From the NCBI GenBank assembly GCA_966186435.1, contig CBIFWW010000043.1, positions 1 to 23,566 of the forward strand: a stretch of 23,566 nt of DNA. The letters run 5' to 3'. The notes under the pieces were generated by a model, which searched no databases, was not told where the DNA came from, and saw only the letters and a program-made list of their open reading frames with translations. The stretch is from CBIFWW01 sp966186435 (GTDB lineage: Bacteria > Pseudomonadota > Gammaproteobacteria > Enterobacterales > Enterobacteriaceae). Within the stretch, counting starts at the first letter, position 1. Every line of letters begins with the position of its first letter. This document shows, one piece after another, positions 15,678-22,528 of the stretch. The position numbers and the translations under genes were made by a program.

Positions 15678-16197
15678 ACCGGCCCGGATCTTCCGGGAGG
15701 GTAAAAGTCGCCCGTAGGGTTTCAGGTGCTCCCTCCGGGGCCTGAATCTGCACAATAAACCGCATGCCTGTGGCGTTCATCCAGCGGATTACACTCGGTT
15801 TCTCCGGGCTTAGGTGCCACTGGAACTGAGGTGTGCCATCCTCCCCTTGTTGATAGTTGGCCGATGAAATATAGGGTTGAGCCTGGTTATCCTCCCCAGC
15901 CAGCACGCTCAATAATGGAGTAATTTCCCCTGCACCGCCCGGGCCTTCAAAGCTAGCCAGCGGGAACGTCTTAAAAGCGTCACTATCAATGGTTACTTGC
16001 ATATGTGGTTGGGGGGCGTCGGGTCGGCAGAAGAAGGTTAGCCAGGCTTTCCCCTGATGGTTGCCTGACAGGGCTTTACCTTCGAGAGTAGCCGTTTTTA
16101 ATGGGTTGCCCGGCCAGGGTTGGGCCGTTTGCCAGCCCGCGGCGCATGCCAGGGCAGGGGCCAGTGTTAAAACGCCAATCATCATCCGTAATTTCAT
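15574..16197 (-). CDS. Predicted periplasmic protein of unknown function
   Basis: A 207-residue protein, not recognised with confidence. MKLRMMIGVLTLAPALACA is a good signal peptide cut near residue 19, and GGGAGGTGAT just before the ATG (reverse strand) is an excellent ribosome site. The mature protein is rich in beta-type segments and has two cysteines, one in LTFFCRPDAP and one in VMTPCLKAS. The layout (a short strand with Cys early, a WMNATGMRFIVQIQ strand late, then a terminal FxL segment and Cys) loosely recalls VasI/TagO-like periplasmic domains, but that is a weak impression. The ordered domain seems to end near TPCLKAS; the remaining tail lies in the overlap with the + strand gene. 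Its start region faces the ugp scar. Confidence 0.7.
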   Translation of the reverse strand: MKLRMMIGVLTLAPALACAAGWQTAQPWPGNPLKTATLEGKALSGNHQGKAWLTFFCRPDAPQPHMQVTIDSDAFKTFPLASFEGPGGAGEITPLLSVLAGEDNQAQPYISSANYQQGEDGTPQFQWHLSPEKPSVIRWMNATGMRFIVQIQAPEGAPETLRATFTLPEDPGRFNAVMTPCLKASNDRAFLHPDTHGSSLAARAPAQ

Positions 16198-16264
16198 ATC
16201 ACCTCCCGGTGTGGTTTCTGGCTCCTATTCAACGACCAAAAGGGGTCATATACAATCCATTCGG

Positions 16265-16319
16265 CTGTAATCGGAAATCTACCTGGCTGTTTTTGAGCTG
16301 TTATTTAGCTGTCCTTTGC
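16265..16319 (+). promoter_or_regulatory. Pho-box-like array (PhoB operator) of the lost ugp operon
   Basis: CTGT occurs at 16265, 16287, 16298 and 16309, all in an exact 11-base phase; only the unit at 16276 is degenerate (AATC). PhoB binds CTGTCAT-type half-sites repeated every 11 bases with A/T-rich gaps, and the units CTGTTTTTGAG, CTGTTATTTAG, CTGTCCTTTGC have that form. PhoB control of ugpB is known in E. coli. Here ugpB signal-peptide codons follow immediately, leaving no room for a -10 box, leader and start codon, so those seem to have been deleted. Confidence 0.6.
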
Positions 16320-16424
16320 TTGGCTCTGGGTCTCGGGCTTGCGGCACAGGTTCAGGCGGTAATATCTAATACCCTTCTGGCATTTCATGGATGCGAGTTG
16401 GGTAAAGTGGTGGATTCCCTGGCC
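16320..16424 (+). pseudogene. ugpB: ugpB remnant, N-terminal part of the glycerol-3-phosphate binding protein
   Basis: From TTG 16320 the frame reads LALGLGLAAQVQAV, matching the end of the UgpB signal peptide. One frame over, from 16369, it reads IPFWHFMD; after a further one-base loss near 16393, GAG 16395 onward reads ELGKVVDSLA. E. coli UgpB has IPFWHSMEGELGKEVDSLA at this point, so identity is clear despite two frameshifts. No start codon or ribosome site remains. At about 16419-16430 the sequence passes straight into the 3' part of ugpC, so most of ugpB and all of ugpA and ugpE are gone. Confidence 0.88.
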
Positions 16425-16669
16425 GTGCCGGTGGGCCATGTAAGCTGGCCCAATGGTAAAGGGGTGACCTTAGGTATCCGGCCGGAACATATTGCGCTAA
16501 GCTCTGAAGCCGCCGGGGGCCGATAATCTGGTTATGGCCGCTGGAGCGGCCATAAGCGGGTGGTGCGTCTGACCATCAACATCGCCTGGCTGCGGGCAGC
16601 ACCCTCTGGCTGGGGCTGCCTCCTGAACATCTGCACTTCTTTGATGGAGAAACCGGACAACGCCTATGA
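16425..16669 (+). pseudogene. ugpC: ugpC remnant, C-terminal part of the glycerol-3-phosphate ABC ATPase
   Basis: The frame reads GVTLGIRPEHIALSSEAAGG, the C-terminal regulatory domain of UgpC. About a dozen codons are then missing before GADNL (from 16519). A one-base loss follows before GRWSGHKRVVRL, and another shift precedes STLWLGLPPEHLHFFDGETG. The true ugpC stop TGA (16667-16669) still overlaps the ugpQ ATG, as in E. coli. The ATPase core (Walker A, signature, Walker B) is absent, so nothing functional can be made. Confidence 0.9.
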
Positions 16670-17406
16670 GCAACTGGCCTTATCCACGGATCGTCGCCCA
16701 CCGTGGCGGCGGCAAACTGGCCCCGGAAAACACCCTGGCGGCCATTGATACCGGCGCCCGCTACGGCCACACCATGATTGAGTTCGACGCCAAGCTTTCC
16801 CGGGATGGCGAAATCTTCCTGTTACATGATGACACCCTGGAACGCACCAGCAATGGTTGGGGCGTGGCGGGGGATCTGCCTTGGGAAACCCTGCTGAAAG
16901 TGGATGCCGGGAGCTGGTTTGGTAAACCCTTCCACGGCGAACCGCTGCCACTATTGGCGCAGGTGGCGGAACGCTGCCGCCAACACGGCATGATGGCTAA
17001 TATCGAAATTAAACCCACCACCGGGCTGGAAACCGAAACCGGGCGGGTGGTGGCGCTGGCGGCTAAGGCACTGTGGCAAGGGATGACCACGCCGCTGCTC
17101 TCCTCTTTCGAAATACCGGCGCTGGAGGCAGCGCAACGGGCGGTACCGGAGTTACCCCGGGGGCTGTTGCTGGATGAGTGGCGGGATGACTGGCGCGAGC
17201 TGACCACGCGGCTTGGCTGCGTTTCTCTGCACCTAAATCATAAGCTGTTGGATGAAGCCCGTACCCGGGAAATCAAACAGGCGGGGCTGCGTATCCTGGT
17301 GTATACCGTCAACCGCCCTCAGCGTGCCAGTGAGCTGCTGCGCTGGGGGGTTGACTGTATCTGCACTGACCGTATCGACCTGATCGGCCCGGACTTCAGC
17401 GCTTAG
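16666..17406 (+). CDS. ugpQ: UgpQ, glycerophosphodiester phosphodiesterase
   Basis: Cytosolic enzyme that hydrolyses glycerophosphodiesters to glycerol-3-phosphate and an alcohol. The 246-residue product (247 in E. coli) is complete: HRGGGKLAPENT with catalytic His12 and Glu21, IEFDAKLSRDG with Glu39 and Asp41, His54 in LLHDD, then NIEIKP and the C-terminal ICTDRID. ATG 16666 overlaps the old ugpC stop, and the nearest purine-rich site is about 18 bases away, so translation probably depended on coupling to ugpC. With ugpBAEC lost it has neither its partner transporter nor the coupled upstream frame. No mutation is visible in the enzyme itself. Confidence 0.96.
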   Translation: MSNWPYPRIVAHRGGGKLAPENTLAAIDTGARYGHTMIEFDAKLSRDGEIFLLHDDTLERTSNGWGVAGDLPWETLLKVDAGSWFGKPFHGEPLPLLAQVAERCRQHGMMANIEIKPTTGLETETGRVVALAAKALWQGMTTPLLSSFEIPALEAAQRAVPELPRGLLLDEWRDDWRELTTRLGCVSLHLNHKLLDEARTREIKQAGLRILVYTVNRPQRASELLRWGVDCICTDRIDLIGPDFSA

Positions 17407-17413
17407 TTAGGTA

Positions 17414-17944
17414 CTACGGTTTCAGGGGGCCATCTTGCGTCATCGGTGGATTGGTTCCCTGGTTCAGCATGCTCTCACTACGGCCGTTACGGGGCAGCAT
17501 ATGTTGGCTGCTGCCATGGGTGGTTGAAGGTGGCTGAAGCATTTGCCCGGTCTGCCCCACTGACTGCCCCTGCTGCGGCAGCATATGTTGCTGCCCGCCC
17601 ATCCCTGCCTGACCAGAAACGCTCCCCGCCCCCAACAAGCTGCCACTAGTATTTGGTAGCCCCTGTTGAGTTTGGGGATTTAGCTCCCCCGGCTGGTTCT
17701 GCTGTATCCGTTGTTGCTGCTGTTGCATCTGGTTTTGCAGGTTCTGCCGTTGAGTCTGGTTTTGGCTGCGCAGCTGCTGGTTCAACATCCCTTTCTGCTG
17801 GGTTTGCTGATTATTCATCTGCTGCTGCATCCGTTGGGCGCTGGGGTTTTCATACCCCGGCATATTCGGGTTGTTTTCTGTATTAATTGGTTGGGCCAGG
17901 GCCATGAAAGGTACCAGCACGCCCAGTATCACTAGGTGTTTCAT
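17414..17944 (-). CDS. yhhA: YhhA, exported Gln/Met-rich protein (DUF2756)
   Basis: Periplasmic protein of unknown function, converging on ugpQ with seven bases between the stops. I chose ATG 17944 (176 residues): AGGAGG lies seven bases upstream, whereas an ATG at 17950 would be too close to it. The signal peptide MKHLVILGVLVPFMALA is followed by QPINTENNPNMPGYENPS, typical of YhhA. The middle is a low-complexity Gln/Met/Asn run likely to be helical or coiled-coil. QHMLP occurs twice (about residues 119 and 151), and the protein is longer than E. coli YhhA as I recall it (about 146), apparently through repeat expansion. The composition creates long hydrophobic antisense frames that are not genes. 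Confidence 0.88.
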   Translation of the reverse strand: MKHLVILGVLVPFMALAQPINTENNPNMPGYENPSAQRMQQQMNNQQTQQKGMLNQQLRSQNQTQRQNLQNQMQQQQQRIQQNQPGELNPQTQQGLPNTSGSLLGAGSVSGQAGMGGQQHMLPQQGQSVGQTGQMLQPPSTTHGSSQHMLPRNGRSESMLNQGTNPPMTQDGPLKP

Positions 17945-17962
17945 CGTCATTCCTCCTGTAGG

Positions 17963-17990
17963 AACATATCCTAATTTTAATCCGTTTCAA
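17963..17990 (-). promoter_or_regulatory. Putative yhhA promoter
   Basis: On the reverse strand, TTGAAA (17990-17985) and TATGTT (17968-17963) are separated by 16 bases, in the 119-base divergent gap between yhhA and ggt. Confidence 0.4.
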
Positions 17991-18063
17991 GCCAGTGGTG
18001 ATATTTTCAGCATTATCTACCAGGCTTTTTAGGGTAGAGACACAATAAAAAAGGAGAATGTTA

Positions 18064-19800
18064 ATGATGAAGTGGAACCTCAGCAGGCTTTTAGCCACAC
18101 CTGCGCTTGCCTTTGCACTTAGTTTTCAAACCTTTGCAGCCCCACCGGTTTCCTATGGGGTGGAGAACGATGTCTTCCACCCGGTGACCGCCAAACAGGG
18201 GATGGTGGCTTCGGTAGATGCCACTGCCACCCAGGTGGGTGTCGATATCCTGCGTAAGGGCGGTAATGCGGTGGATGCTGCCGTTGCCGTGGGCTTTGCC
18301 CTGGCGGTGACCCATCCGCAGGCTGGTAACCTCGGCGGCGGTGGCTTTATGCTGCTGCGCACCAAAGACGGTAAAACCTCGGCCATTGATTTCCGTGAAG
18401 TGGCTCCGGCCAAAGCCACTCGGGACATGTTCCTGGATGCTAAGGGCGAGGCCGACAGTAAAAAATCCCTGACTTCCCATCTGGCTTCCGGCACCCCGGG
18501 TACCGTAGCGGGCTTTACTATGGCACTGGAGAAATACGGTTCCTTGCCATTGAAAGAGGTGATTGCCCCGGCGATTCGCCTGGCGAAAGAGGGCATCGTG
18601 GTTAATGACGCCCTGGCGGATGATCTTAAGCAGTACGGTAGCGAAACCCTGGTGAATCACCCCAACAGCAAAGCTATCTTCTGGAAAGCCGATGGCCAGC
18701 CGCTGGTGAAAGGGGATATCCTCAAGCAAACCAACCTGGCGAATAGCCTGACCTTGATTGCCAATAAGGGTGCTGATGGCTTCTATAAAGGCCAGGTAGC
18801 GAAGCAGATCGCAGAGGAGATGGCCAACAACGGTGGCCTGATGACCGAGGCAGACTTAGCCAATTACCGCGCCATTGAACGCCAGCCCATTGCCGGGGAC
18901 TATCGGGGTTATCAGGTTTACTCCATGCCACCGCCATCATCCGGCGGTATTCACATCGTGCAGATCCTGAATATCCTCGAAAACTTCGATATGGCGAAGT
19001 ACGGTTTCGGCAGTGCCGATGCTATCCAGCTCACGGCAGAGGCGGAAAAATATGCCTACGCCGACCGTTCTGAATACCTGGGTGACCCTGATTTCGTTAA
19101 GGTGCCGTGGCAGGCGCTGACCAATAAGGCTTACGCTCGGTCTATTGCCCAGCAGATTGATATCAACAAGGCCCGTCCTTCTACTGAAATCAAGCCCGGT
19201 AAGTTGGCACCTTATGAAAGCAACCAGACCACCCACTTCTCGGTGGTGGATAAAGAGGGTAACGCGGTGGCGGTCACCTACACCCTCAATACCAACTTTG
19301 GCTCTGGGATTGTGGCGGGTAACACCGGCATCCTGATGAATAATGAAATGGATGACTTCTCCGCCAAACCGGGGGTGCCTAATGTCTATGGGCTGGTGGG
19401 CGGTGAAGCCAATGCCGTCGGCCCGGGCAAGCGCCCGCTGTCGTCCATGTCACCTACTATCGTGGTGAAAGAAGGCAAAACCTGGCTGGTCACCGGTAGC
19501 CCGGGTGGTAGCCGCATTATCACCACCGTGCTGCAAATGGTGATGAATACTGTGGACTACGGTATGAATATTGCCGAGGCCGCTAATGCCCCGCGCTTCC
19601 ACCATCAGTGGTTACCGGATCAACTGTGGCTGGAAAAGGGCTTTAGCGCGGATACCCGCCAGCGTCTGAAGGAGAAGGGCCAGAATGTGGCAATTAAGGC
19701 GGCCATGGGCAGCACCCAAAGTATTATGGTTGCCCCGGACGGCACCTTGTACGGTGCCTCCGATCCACGCACCGTGGATGATTTAACCGCCGGTTATTAA
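18064..19800 (+). CDS. ggt: Gamma-glutamyltranspeptidase, periplasmic
   Basis: Cleaves gamma-glutamyl bonds of glutathione and related compounds in the periplasm. The proenzyme (578 residues from 18064) is exported by an N-terminal signal peptide ending near FAA, then cuts itself before a Thr to form two subunits. The catalytic Thr is the first in QTTHFSVVDKEG (Thr389 in this numbering, matching E. coli Thr391). The oxyanion motif TGSPGGSR is intact, as are GGNAVDAAVA and SSGGIH. I prefer ATG 18064 because AAGGAG (18051-18056) lies seven bases upstream; ATGs at 18058 and 18067 are alternatives. Its stop shares TTAA with the stop of the convergent gene yhhY. Confidence 0.97.
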   Translation: MMKWNLSRLLATPALAFALSFQTFAAPPVSYGVENDVFHPVTAKQGMVASVDATATQVGVDILRKGGNAVDAAVAVGFALAVTHPQAGNLGGGGFMLLRTKDGKTSAIDFREVAPAKATRDMFLDAKGEADSKKSLTSHLASGTPGTVAGFTMALEKYGSLPLKEVIAPAIRLAKEGIVVNDALADDLKQYGSETLVNHPNSKAIFWKADGQPLVKGDILKQTNLANSLTLIANKGADGFYKGQVAKQIAEEMANNGGLMTEADLANYRAIERQPIAGDYRGYQVYSMPPPSSGGIHIVQILNILENFDMAKYGFGSADAIQLTAEAEKYAYADRSEYLGDPDFVKVPWQALTNKAYARSIAQQIDINKARPSTEIKPGKLAPYESNQTTHFSVVDKEGNAVAVTYTLNTNFGSGIVAGNTGILMNNEMDDFSAKPGVPNVYGLVGGEANAVGPGKRPLSSMSPTIVVKEGKTWLVTGSPGGSRIITTVLQMVMNTVDYGMNIAEAANAPRFHHQWLPDQLWLEKGFSADTRQRLKEKGQNVAIKAAMGSTQSIMVAPDGTLYGASDPRTVDDLTAGY

Positions 19801-20288
19801 CGCACCCTCGCCATAAACAGGGCATCGACGTATTCGCCATTGCGTAAGGCAAAGCGGCGGCCGATGCCCTCCTCAATAAATCCATGCTTTCGGTAAACCG
19901 CGATAGCCGGGGCGTTATCACTAAATACCGTTAATTCGATACGCTCAATGCGAAGCCAGTTATCACACAGATCTGTCATGGTGGTAATAAGCGTGCTGGC
20001 AACGCCACGGTTACGGAGATCCGGATGGACGCTCATGCCAAAGGTGGCTACGTGGCTGCGGCGCGGGTTTTGTTCAACAGTCAACGCCAGATGGCCCACC
20101 ACCACATCGTTAATACAGGCTACTAGCTGGCGGCGGCCAGCCGGTGGGGTTTCCATGCGTTTCTGCCACATTTCCACGGAAGGGCAAGGGAGCTGGAGGG
20201 TATTGAAGTAGACCTCCGGCAAGGCATTCAGCTGGCGTAACGCTTCGGTATCTTTCAACTCTGCATGGCGAATCACAATGGCGTGCAT
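19797..20288 (-). CDS. yhhY: YhhY (AaaT), GNAT L-amino acid N-acetyltransferase
   Basis: GNAT-family enzyme; the E. coli homologue acetylates amino acids such as L-phenylalanine and L-methionine. ATG 20288 gives 163 residues (162 in E. coli) with the N terminus HAIVIRHAE and AGGAG upstream; the same frame is open for 28 more codons, which do not match the family. Visible: CDNWLRIERIELTVFSDNAPAI, the cofactor motif RNRGVAS, and the C-terminal ALRNGEYVDALFMARV. It converges on ggt with a four-base overlap of the stops (TTAA, 19797-19800). Confidence 0.94.
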   Translation of the reverse strand: MHAIVIRHAELKDTEALRQLNALPEVYFNTLQLPCPSVEMWQKRMETPPAGRRQLVACINDVVVGHLALTVEQNPRRSHVATFGMSVHPDLRNRGVASTLITTMTDLCDNWLRIERIELTVFSDNAPAIAVYRKHGFIEEGIGRRFALRNGEYVDALFMARVR

Positions 20289-20365
20289 GGGTTCTCCTGG
20301 TTTTAACCCTCTAAAGATTATGGGATTTTTGTTATCACACTCTCTAAAATTTATGCAAAAAAGGC

Positions 20366-20395
20366 TGGACACATGCGAATGATAATGATTATTAT
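20366..20395 (+). promoter_or_regulatory. ryhB promoter
   Basis: TGGACA (20366-20371), 18 bases, TATTAT (20390-20395). The transcript would start near 20402, which agrees with the known 5' end of RyhB. The Fur box overlaps the spacer and -10. Confidence 0.8.
20375..20393 (+). promoter_or_regulatory. Fur box controlling ryhB
   Basis: The 19 bases match the Fur consensus GATAATGATAATCATTATC at 15 positions by my count. The site overlaps the ryhB -10 element, so iron-loaded Fur would repress the RNA when iron is plentiful. Confidence 0.88.
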
Positions 20396-20401
20396 TGCCA
20401 T

Positions 20402-20498
20402 GCGTTCAGGGGATACCCTCCCGGGTTAGCCTGAAAGCACGACATTGCTCACATTGCTTCCAGTATTTTTTAGCCAGCCTCGCGCTGGCTTTTTTTTT
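20402..20498 (+). ncRNA. ryhB: RyhB small RNA (iron-sparing response)
   Basis: RyhB is an Hfq-dependent RNA made during iron starvation that silences mRNAs of non-essential iron proteins and others. The seed core is present and unchanged from E. coli: CCTGAAAGCACGA, then GACATTGCTCACATTGCTT, then CCAGTATT. The 5' stem region is more divergent, as expected. The gene ends in a terminator stem with a long T-run. It lies between yhhY and yhhX, exactly as in E. coli. The length is about 97 bases against about 90 in E. coli, the extra bases being in the 5' stem and before the terminator. Confidence 0.95.
20472..20498 (+). terminator. Intrinsic terminator of ryhB
   Basis: AGCCAGC (20472-20478) pairs with GCTGGCT (20484-20490) around CTCGC, followed by Ts to 20498. 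The long T-run also serves as the usual Hfq contact of such RNAs. Confidence 0.92.
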
Positions 20499-20545
20499 GC
20501 TCACTGGTTTATGGTGTAAGGACACCCGTCGACAAGGAGCCGGTA

Positions 20546-21583
20546 ATGACGTTGCAATGTGCCTATATTGGTTTTGGTAAAAGCACCACCCGCTATCACT
20601 TGCCTTACATCCTCACCCGTAAGCAACAGTGGCAAGTGGCCCATATTTTCCGCCGTCATCCCAAACCCGAACTGGAGCAGCAAGCGGAATATCAGCATAT
20701 CCACTTCACCAGTGATTTGAACGATATATTGCTAGACCCGGCCATAAAACTGGTCATCATCTGCACCCATGCCGATAGCCACGTGGAATATGCCCGTAAG
20801 GCCCTGGAGGCGGGTAAAAATGTGCTGGTGGAGAAACCCTTCACCCCCACCCTGAACGAAGCCCGCGAGTTGTACCGGCTGGCTCATAGCAAAGGACTGT
20901 TGGTGACTCCCTATCAGAACCGGCGCTTTGACTCCTGCTATCTGACCCTGAAGAAAGCCATCGAAAGCGGCAAGTTGGGTGAAATCGTTGAAGTTGAGAG
21001 CCACTTCGATTATTACCGCCCCGATGCACCTGCCGCACCGGGCTTACCTCAGGACGGGGCCTTCTATGGTCTGGGGGTGCACACCCTCGATCAAATCATT
21101 GGATTGTTTGGCCGCCCTAAGCAGGTAAGCTATGACATCCGCAGCTTACGCACCCCGGAAAACCCCGATGATACTTTTGAGGCCCAGCTGTTCTATGGAC
21201 GCCTGAAAGCCATCGTCAAAACCAGCCACCTGGTAAAGCTGGATTACCCGAAATTTATCGCCCACGGCACCCGGGGTAGCTTTATCAAGTACGGTATTGA
21301 CCAACAAGAAACCAGTCTTAAGGCCGGGATAATGCCGGGCGAACCTGGCTTTGCCAGTGATAACAGCGTAGGCGTGATGGAATATGTTAATCAGGAGGGT
21401 GAAGCCATGCGGGAAGAGCTGGCAGCGGAGCCAGGGGATTATGGCCGGGTGTATGACGCGCTGTATCAAACCCTGGAGCAGGGGATGCCAAATTATGTCA
21501 GTGAAATTGATGTGTTAACCAATATGGAGATCCTGGAGCGCGGCTTTACTCAGCCAGCACCCGCCACTGTGACCCTGGATTGA
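20546..21583 (+). CDS. yhhX: YhhX, Gfo/Idh/MocA-family NAD(P)-dependent oxidoreductase
   Basis: Predicted dehydrogenase of unknown substrate, 345 residues, the same as E. coli YhhX. The N-terminal Rossmann fold has CAYIGFGKSTTRYHLPY, then CTHADSH, and the family motif EKPFTPT with the conserved Lys. The C-terminal domain has FYGLGVHTLDQI with the His expected at the active site, and ESHFDYYRP. AGGAG lies eight bases before the ATG. It starts 47 bases after the ryhB terminator and, given the long T-run there, probably has its own promoter, though some readthrough is possible. Confidence 0.94.
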   Translation: MTLQCAYIGFGKSTTRYHLPYILTRKQQWQVAHIFRRHPKPELEQQAEYQHIHFTSDLNDILLDPAIKLVIICTHADSHVEYARKALEAGKNVLVEKPFTPTLNEARELYRLAHSKGLLVTPYQNRRFDSCYLTLKKAIESGKLGEIVEVESHFDYYRPDAPAAPGLPQDGAFYGLGVHTLDQIIGLFGRPKQVSYDIRSLRTPENPDDTFEAQLFYGRLKAIVKTSHLVKLDYPKFIAHGTRGSFIKYGIDQQETSLKAGIMPGEPGFASDNSVGVMEYVNQEGEAMREELAAEPGDYGRVYDALYQTLEQGMPNYVSEIDVLTNMEILERGFTQPAPATVTLD

Positions 21584-21705
21584 GCCACAAGCCTCATGCA
21601 AAAGTTATTCACATAATTTGAACAGAGGCGTCAATTTTCACCCATTATGATCCCCGGATGAACGGCGTACACTCTTTTCATCAACCGAATCTGAAGGGGA
21701 TCAAC

Positions 21706-22401
21706 ATGATTTATGTACGTAAAGCCGAAACACGTGGTCACGCTAACCACGGTTGGCTGGATTCCTGGCATAGCTTCTCTTTTGCCGATTATTACGATCC
21801 AAACTTTATGGGCTTCTCTGCATTGCGCGTGATTAACGAAGACGTGATTGATGCCGGGCAGGGGTTTGGTACCCACCCTCATAAAGATATGGAAATTTTG
21901 ACCTATGTGCTGGAAGGTGCCGTGGAGCACCAAGACAGCATGGGGAATAAAGAACAGGTGCCTGCTGGTGAATTCCAGATTATGAGCGCTGGTACCGGGG
22001 TGCGTCATTCGGAATACAACCCGAGCGATAAAGACGCGCTGCGCCTGTATCAAATCTGGATTATTCCAGAAGAAACCGGGATCGCCCCGCGTTATGAACA
22101 GCGCCGCTTTGACGCCGACCAGGGCCGCCAGCTGGTGCTTTCCCCGGATGCGCGTGACGGTTCGCTAAAAGTGCATCAGGATATGGAACTGTACCGCTGG
22201 GCATTGGCGAAAGATGAGCAGTCGGTGTATCAGATTGCGGCCAATCGCCGGGTATGGATCCAGGTCGTCAAAGGCAATGTTACTATTAACGGTAATCACG
22301 CCAGCACCAGCGATGGTTTGGCAATCTGGGATGAGCAGGCGATGTCGATTCATGCCGATAGCGCGGCTGAAATCCTGCTTTTCGACCTGCCACCGGTCTA
22401 A
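21706..22401 (+). CDS. yhhW: YhhW, pirin-family quercetin 2,3-dioxygenase
   Basis: Bicupin pirin-like protein; E. coli YhhW has quercetinase activity in vitro. ATG 21706 gives 231 residues, the E. coli length, with AAGGGG upstream; the frame is open from 21658 but those codons are not family-like. The metal ligands are all present: His57 and His59 in THPHKD, His101 and Glu103 in VRHSEY. The gene ends before the hairpin at 22447-22478. The true biological substrate is not established. Confidence 0.95.
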   Translation: MIYVRKAETRGHANHGWLDSWHSFSFADYYDPNFMGFSALRVINEDVIDAGQGFGTHPHKDMEILTYVLEGAVEHQDSMGNKEQVPAGEFQIMSAGTGVRHSEYNPSDKDALRLYQIWIIPEETGIAPRYEQRRFDADQGRQLVLSPDARDGSLKVHQDMELYRWALAKDEQSVYQIAANRRVWIQVVKGNVTINGNHASTSDGLAIWDEQAMSIHADSAAEILLFDLPPV

Positions 22402-22446
22402 ATCAGGAGTAGGGGTGTGGTTTACGCCAACGCTCCTACAGCGTGA

Positions 22447-22478
22447 AAGATCCTTCCCCTCAACAGGAGAAGGATCTT
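22447..22478. terminator. Hairpin after yhhW, possible terminator
   Basis: AAGATCCTTC (22447-22456) and GAAGGATCTT (22469-22478) form a perfect 10-base stem with a 12-base loop. The following TCTGCG has no T-run, so termination may be weak or factor-dependent. It separates yhhW from gntR. Confidence 0.55.
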
Positions 22479-22528
22479 CTGCGTCCGTGCTACACTGAGC
22501 CGTTGATAACTCTAAGCTCATCAGGACA

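Noticed and set aside
16101..16526. A 141-codon + strand ORF across the ugp scar
   Set aside because: Its parts match the UgpB signal peptide and the UgpC C terminus in a patchwork of frames, and its first third is antisense to a better-supported gene. It is a product of deletion, not a gene.
17653..17935. Long hydrophobic ORFs on the + strand inside yhhA
   Set aside because: They are antisense reads of Gln/Met-rich low-complexity codons; they have no ribosome site and no family resemblance.
22403..22440. AGGAG and CTCCT inverted segments after yhhW as a repeat element
   Set aside because: The complementary arms are only about five bases with a long loop, too weak to call a structured element.
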